From Daldinia sp. FL1419 (lineage: Eukaryota; Ascomycota; Sordariomycetes; Xylariales; Hypoxylaceae): a stretch of 64,000 nucleotides of DNA. This document shows, piece by piece, positions 58,835 to 64,000 of this stretch. Positions within the stretch are counted from its first letter, which is position 1. The number at the start of each line of letters is the position of its first letter. The position numbers were made by a program, and so were the translations under genes. The stretch spans positions 124,001-188,000 of the forward strand of contig MU623394.1 of assembly GCA_025201765.1 (NCBI GenBank), given 5' to 3'. The notes beneath the pieces were generated by a model that saw only the letters and a program-made list of their open reading frames with translations, ran no database searches and had not been told where the DNA came from.

Positions 58835-61394
58835 CCTAAATGTACCAGGCTTGTCGTTCTCGCAGAAGGAGATGCCACGCAAAAATTTGAAGACAGCGCC
58901 ATCATCGCCTTATTGTCTTTAATAGTTAAGAGTTTTAGTCGAAGTTGTCGTCTCTCAGGGGCACATCGGAGCCAATCCCAGTGTCGATCGTAGTCGAAAC
59001 AGACCCGTGCATTGATGCGACAATGCCATTAGTTCGAAATCCCCACGCCAAGTTGTTAAGAGATACTGGCCTTCCAAATCGGCCATGGTCGTGAAATATT
59101 TGCTCGTCGGCATTTGAGAGCTTATGAGTGAGAAATAAATAAGTCATAGAATCATTAAACCTTCTTCTCTAGAACTTGCTGCTCAGGGATTCTTTTGCGA
59201 CTTTATGGTGAGCGAAAACTGATTAAAATGTTAGCAGATGAACGCAACGCAACGATGAGAAGTGGGGGTACGAACAAGATCGTCGACAAACAAGTCCGCT
59301 AATACGAAAGTCTCCGACGTTGAAGAGGCATTGACTACCAATCCCTTGTATAATTTAGTTAGTACAACTAGACCTAATACATGCCAAGAGGTAACATCCG
59401 TTTGGAACGTGCGAAGACGGATAATGAACCTCATTGGCTACCCGGACTCTGGTATCGGATCTGATAAGTGCACCGAGATTTCATGAGATTGTAGGTTAGG
59501 TATCATAGAAATATGATGACTAGCTGGAGATAACTATCACGCGTTTTTTATGAGTTTGTTCTTTTATCCCCTCGTGTCCCTCACCTGGGTGTCATTTATG
59601 AAGGGCCATACATATGAATCTAACCGAGCTGTTTGGAGACGAACCGTGTACTCGGAACCAGATTTACGAGTGTTATCTCTTAAATAGAGCAGCTATGATT
59701 GGTGGCACCCGAACGTGGCCTTCCCAAATTGGAAATGATGTGTCACTTCGAGATAAGGCCGTACATTCGGGGATTTCGTATTAGATGTATATTGGATGTA
59801 TGCCGCCTGGAGATGAATGGAACATAGAAATCCCGACCGCAATCACGGAATACCCGACATGTGGCTGCTTTGCCCTGCCTAAGCTCGGTGTAGAGAATAG
59901 AGAGACGGTGAATCTAGAGCTGCATGGAACCTCGGAGTGTGTAGAGAACGCCCTAAGAATAATACAACTATGCTAAGCTGGGCGAGCAAGGTGAATCAAA
60001 AGCAAAAGTGAGGTTCTTGTGTAACAGTGCATCGAATCGAGCAGCTGTAACATAAGGAAATCGAGGTCGCTGATTCGCCATGATAAGAGGATGGGATTCT
60101 GCGTCTAGCCACAACGCCATTCGTTTTAATCAAGAGATCGCTAAGCTTTCGAGCTACATGACTGGCTTTTGTTGCTTATTATGGCTGAAAGCTGACGGGC
60201 CATACCCAGGTACCCAGGTAGGTACTGCATGGGTAGATGGAAGTGTCAAGTGTCGTGTGCGTACAGTGGTTGGTATTGCGCATCGTATCATGTCGACTTT
60301 TCTAGCGTAACAGCTGACTCTGGTGCAACGTATGCGAGGTAGGTATCCTAGCTATTAAACTCAGATGCGTTCACTTACAAACGTTCCGCATCTATCGTTA
60401 CATTGTTTTGTACAACGTTGGGAAACATGTTGTGTTAGCAAACGAGCTGAAGCAAAATATAAGAAATACAGGATAGATAGGTAGGTACCTACCTACAATC
60501 CTGCTAGGTGTTGGCCAAGTATTTCGATACGCACGTTGTACGACACTCCGGTCAGCCCGGCTTCTTTGTTTCTTGGATGTAAGAATAAGCTGTAGATACC
60601 AAATAACAGCGAGGTGGTCGGTGGGCTCATAAGGGATTGTGTGTATCAGATACCACAGTGTCTTGACTTTACCATCCACGTCCGTCTAAGACAATCCGGA
60701 GTCGCGTCCTTATCAGTTTCGAGTAATACCCAGGCTAGTTATCTCCCTAGGTATGTATGTTACCCGGATAGAACATATTGATTCGGTCAATCAAATAAGT
60801 ACTAACCCACAACCTTTTCAGCTGTCATTGAATGGGTAAGCCACCTACCTAGGTGATCCTGCGCCCAAGGCTTGGCTGGTCAACCTCGTCTTCTGGCCCG
60901 TCTGTGATAAGTATAATCCATTTTAATTCGTTTACTTTGGTTTGTGTTACCTACAGAAGATGTAAGTAGGTAGGTACCTGCCCAGGTTAGATCCTATCAG
61001 CTGAAAATCTTGGAAAGTGGTTTCCCACGTTCACATCGAATCAGGAGACGTGACTTCCTCGTCCCATTCTTATCGAGCTTTCCTCCTAGTAGATATCTCC
61101 AAAGTTTATTTATTAGAGTCAACTGCAACCGGTTGTTACACACAGTGTTGGCCAGAGGCGTCGCTACTTGGGATTAATAAAAAGGAGGCCGCGCACCTTC
61201 CCTTACTATTTAATCTCATTCCAGACAATACTTTTCTATTTTTCTTTTATCGAAGTCTTACCAACCCCCAAAATCCCCCGAAGTCCCCAACTTCAGCCAA
61301 CCTTCTCCTAGCCCCCCCTTATCTCCTGGTATACCAAAAACCCCACAATCAACGGCCATTCTCCCTCGCGGCGCAACATATGTTGCAATAATCA
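58835..61394. other. 2.6-kb gene-poor region and permease promoter
   Basis: No gene is supported. Short plus-strand frames at 59262-59486, 59785-59976 and 60080-60310 have no family signs. CCTACCTAGG-type motifs lie at 60478-60496, 60842-60855 and 60966-60980. The last 200 bases before the permease ATG are strongly pyrimidine- and C-rich, typical of a fungal 5' leader. Confidence 0.5.
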
Positions 61395-63170
61395 ATGGCC
61401 AGCGACAACTTTCACGGTTCCTCTGCTGCCTATAATGGCAGCGGGGATTTCAACGATAAACAACCTTCATTCGTCGGCGACCCTTATAGCGAAGATAGCG
61501 TCGATCATGGAGCTGACACCGAGTTGAAGCGCTCTTTGGGCACTCGTCACTTGACTATGATAGCTCTTGGTTCCAGTATTGGCATGGGATTATGGCTTGG
61601 TAGTGGAACTTCCTTGGCCAACGGCGGTCCCGCAGGTATCTTCCTTGGTTATTGTCTCGCTGGCTCCATGATTTGGTGTGTCAGTCATTCTATCGGCGAG
61701 ATGGCGTGTGTATATCCTCTGCCGTCTGCCTTCGTACAGTGGACTGGTTAGTGCAAATCCTATCAACTAAATTCTTGTGCGACTTCGACTAATCGATATC
61801 TCAATAATTAAAGGGAAATTCGTCGATCCAGCAGCTGCGTTTGCTCTCGGTTGGTCTTATTGGTTCAGTTACTGGTAAGGGCACCGCATCGACTCGGACA
61901 GATCTATATCTCAATTACTAATAAATAACATCTTAGCATCACCATCGCCAACGAATTGGCATCAGCGAATACTGTCATCACCTACTGGACGCATCGTGTA
62001 CCAATTGCGGGATGGATCAGCATCTGGCTAGTCATTATCATCCTCATCAATATCGGCGCCGTTACCTTATTCGGTGAAATCGAGGTCATCGCCAGTACGA
62101 TCAAATTTGGCTGGATATTTGTTGTTATCATATCCATGATTGTGATGTCTGCTGGAGGAGCAGGCTACGATGCCGTCGGTTTCCGGTACTGGAACGAGAT
62201 CCCGTTTACCCACGGTTTCAAGGGTTTCCTCGCCGTCATGCCTACCTGTATTTTTGCCATGTCTGGCTCGGAGAATGCAGGCTTGGTTGCTGCCGAGACA
62301 GCAAACCCCAAGAAATCCGTACCTCGCGCTGTTGGATCTATATGGCTCCGTCTCGCTCTCTTCTACTTGGTTGGATCGCTCATGGTAACTATCAATGTTG
62401 ATCCTAGAAACCAGCGTCTCTTCGGTGCTGATGGTGCTGACGGCACTGGTGCCTCGCCGTTCGTCATCGCTTACAGCGACGCTGGTATTCCTGCCTTGGC
62501 ACACATAATGAACGCGATTATTCTTCTATCGGTTATTTCGACTGGATCCATCTCAGGCTACGGCGGTTCCCGTACGACGATGGGATTGGCTTACCTAAAT
62601 ATGGCCCCTAAGGTATTCACAAAAGCCGACAGCAGTGGACGGCCTTGGTGGGGTCTGGTTCCCACGTTCATCCTCGGTGGTGGGCTCGCCTACCTTAATG
62701 TAAGCCAATCGGGTGCCAATGTCTTCAGTTGGTTTTCCAATCTCACGTCTCTTTTCACCTTGTTCGGTTGGGGTATGATTTGTCTCTCTCACATCCGTTT
62801 TCGCCACGCCTGGGCGAGGCAGGGACGCACACCCGAGGAGCTTCCCTGGAAGTCTTGGATCTACCCAGTTGGTCCTTGGTGGGGCTTGGCCATGTGTATC
62901 CTCCTTATAATAGTACAATTCTACCTTGCGGTCTGGCCTCTCGGGGATGAACAGGGCGCTACAACTTTCTTTGCAAACTACATCTCCGTCATCGTCATCG
63001 TTGTGCTATGGCTTGGCGCCAGAGCCTATTACCGCGGAAGGTGGTGGATTAACCTTGACCACATCGTACTTGACGAAGGTCGCAGGTTCTATAAGAATGA
63101 TGTTGAGAAAGCAAAGGTTACTGGTATCAAGGGAATCGCCAAGAAAGCTGTCGGTGCTATTTTTAGCTAG
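61395..63170 (+). CDS. amino acid permease, yeast YAT-type (APC superfamily)
   Basis: Exons: 61395-61746, 61814-61874 and 61937-63170, giving 548 residues. The junctions restore FVQWTG|KFVDPAAAFALGW and FSYC|ITIANELASAN. About 65 hydrophilic residues are followed by some twelve membrane helices. Helix 1 holds ALGSSIGMGLWLGSG, the substrate-binding unwound segment of APC carriers. ENAGLVAAETANPKKSVPRA is the strongly conserved helix 6-to-7 loop of fungal amino acid permeases. The C-terminal cytosolic tail is basic. It should import amino acids at the plasma membrane; the specific substrate (general, basic or other) cannot be read. The first ATG after the pyrimidine-rich leader is used. It is unrelated to the AAAP relic at 34.6 kb, which is from a different family. 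Confidence 0.95.
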
Positions 63171-63550
63171 GCAAGCAGTCGGTCCAGAATATAGGAAATG
63201 TTACAGTTTCGGGACAAGCTATTGCGTGAAATGTAGGTATACAAGAGGCCACCGCATGGGTGGCATAAGAGCCCGAACTCTTCAATATAATAAAAAAGAC
63301 ACGGATTTTCGCAAATGCTTTGAAGTGGAGACTCTTCAAAATAGAGGATGCACCCAATCAAAACGCTTCAAAATTGCGCACAGACGAACCTCCCCCCCCC
63401 CCTAAGAAATAGGGTCTAACACAATATTCCTCAGAGTTCGGGCATAATAGGTCGGCCAGGGATCGCTTTTACAGGAGGCATATGATCAAGATGTATCTAT
63501 GGTTAGATACAGGTAATTTATGATAGCCTAATGTACCTTAGGTACCTAAG
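63171..63550. other. intergenic region, convergent 3' ends
   Basis: The permease (+) and the partial right-edge gene (-) converge. No gene is seen. A C10 run lies at about 63393-63402, and a TACCTTAGGTACCTAAG palindromic tract at 63534-63551. Confidence 0.5.
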
Positions 63551-64000
63551 TTATACACCGAGCTCTATATCTGGATCCCTAGACTGCCCACGAGACTTTG
63601 GCAATCCTTTGATAGCAAGCCGCCGCATTATACTATGCTTGGAGTGGTCCTTTTTTGCGTGCTGAGCCTCATATGGCGGATCAGAGAAACTAATTTCTTT
63701 CGGTAAGGGCTTAACGCTCTCTCGGTCGATTATTTCACAAATTTCCTCATCCCATAAGTAAACCACGACATCTACTAAGGTGAAACGCCCTTCACTTCCT
63801 GTATATGGCGATCGAATTTCATTCGATCCGGATTCGTGCTTTTCTCGAAATTGAACGTTCAAGCCGAGAACAGCAGCCGCGTAGAATCCAACCCATGGTG
63901 CGCTCTGGCCACTGTACACAAGCATATGGTTCTTGCTATCTTGATAGATCCTCTCTAGGAGTACTAGAATACGGGACGTAGAAAGGACAGTTTGGTTCCA
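63551..64000 (-). CDS. 3' part of an unrecognised gene, cut by the window edge
   Basis: The frame is open from the right edge (64000) to a TAG stop, 149 residues. It contains an ATG at 63925, but the frame stays open with plausible coding sequence upstream (LVLLERIYQDSKNH), so the true start probably lies outside the window. Visible features are a mildly hydrophobic segment (GFYAAAVLGLNVQF), an acidic stretch with LWDEEICEIID, and a basic C-terminus. I do not recognise a family. It might be an ordinary exon or part of a decayed gene. Confidence 0.5.
   Translation of the reverse strand, partial: WNQTVLSTSRILVLLERIYQDSKNHMLVYSGQSAPWVGFYAAAVLGLNVQFREKHESGSNEIRSPYTGSEGRFTLVDVVVYLWDEEICEIIDRESVKPLPKEISFSDPPYEAQHAKKDHSKHSIMRRLAIKGLPKSRGQSRDPDIELGV

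Noticed and set aside
59785..59976. 63-codon plus-strand frame
   Set aside because: It contains an ATG and several Cys but is isolated, short and without family resemblance.
1..64000. CRISPR arrays, bacterial operons or phage genes
   Set aside because: No spaced direct repeats of that kind are present. Spliced genes and protein families are fungal throughout.

Overview
The window reads as nuclear DNA of a filamentous ascomycete (Pezizomycotina, probably Sordariomycetes). The signs are short GT-AG introns of roughly 50-110 nt, a Zn2Cys6 regulator, a highly reducing polyketide synthase, a cutinase, a beta-propeller phytase and a yeast-type amino acid permease. Genes are moderately dense and separated by long, partly AT-rich gene-poor stretches. 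Species cannot be named from the sequence. Exon junctions were derived by hand from splice signals, frame closure and family resemblance.

Layout. 1-6.4 kb: methyltransferase-domain protein (+), then a divergent pair made of a LYR-motif mitochondrial protein (-) and a hotdog thioesterase (+). 6.4-14.3 kb: gene desert with AT-rich DNA, short tandem repeats and a tRNA-Glu-like relic. 14.3-20.3 kb: Zn2Cys6 regulator (+) and PIF1-type helicase (+). 22.3-23.3 kb: secreted cutinase (+). 25.0-28.6 kb: kinesin-14 (-). 29.7-30.8 kb: Vps66-like acyltransferase (+). 31.4-33.3 kb: mitochondrial dihydroxyacid dehydratase (-). 34.6-35.4 kb: decayed amino acid transporter with RIP-like stop codons. 36.1-36.6 kb: small disordered protein (+). 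36.6-39.9 kb: second desert. 39.9-56.1 kb: compact secondary-metabolite locus. 56.5-58.8 kb: phytase with an EGF-like module (-). 61.4-63.2 kb: amino acid permease (+). 63.55 kb to the edge: 3' end of an unrecognised gene (-).

The most interesting unit is 39.9-56.1 kb. An 18-exon ABCB full transporter and an FSH1-type serine hydrolase lie on the minus strand. Divergent from them, across about 2 kb of repeat-rich promoter DNA, is a six-exon, about 2285-residue highly reducing PKS (KS-AT-DH-ER-KR-ACP, no visible C-methyltransferase). The PKS ends at its carrier domain and has no release domain. A LovG-like hydrolase next door could release the chain and the transporter could export the product. 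No P450, pathway-specific regulator or other tailoring enzyme is visible, so this would be a minimal three-gene pathway. The DH domain has an Asp-to-Glu change at the expected catalytic position, so the reduction level of the product is uncertain.
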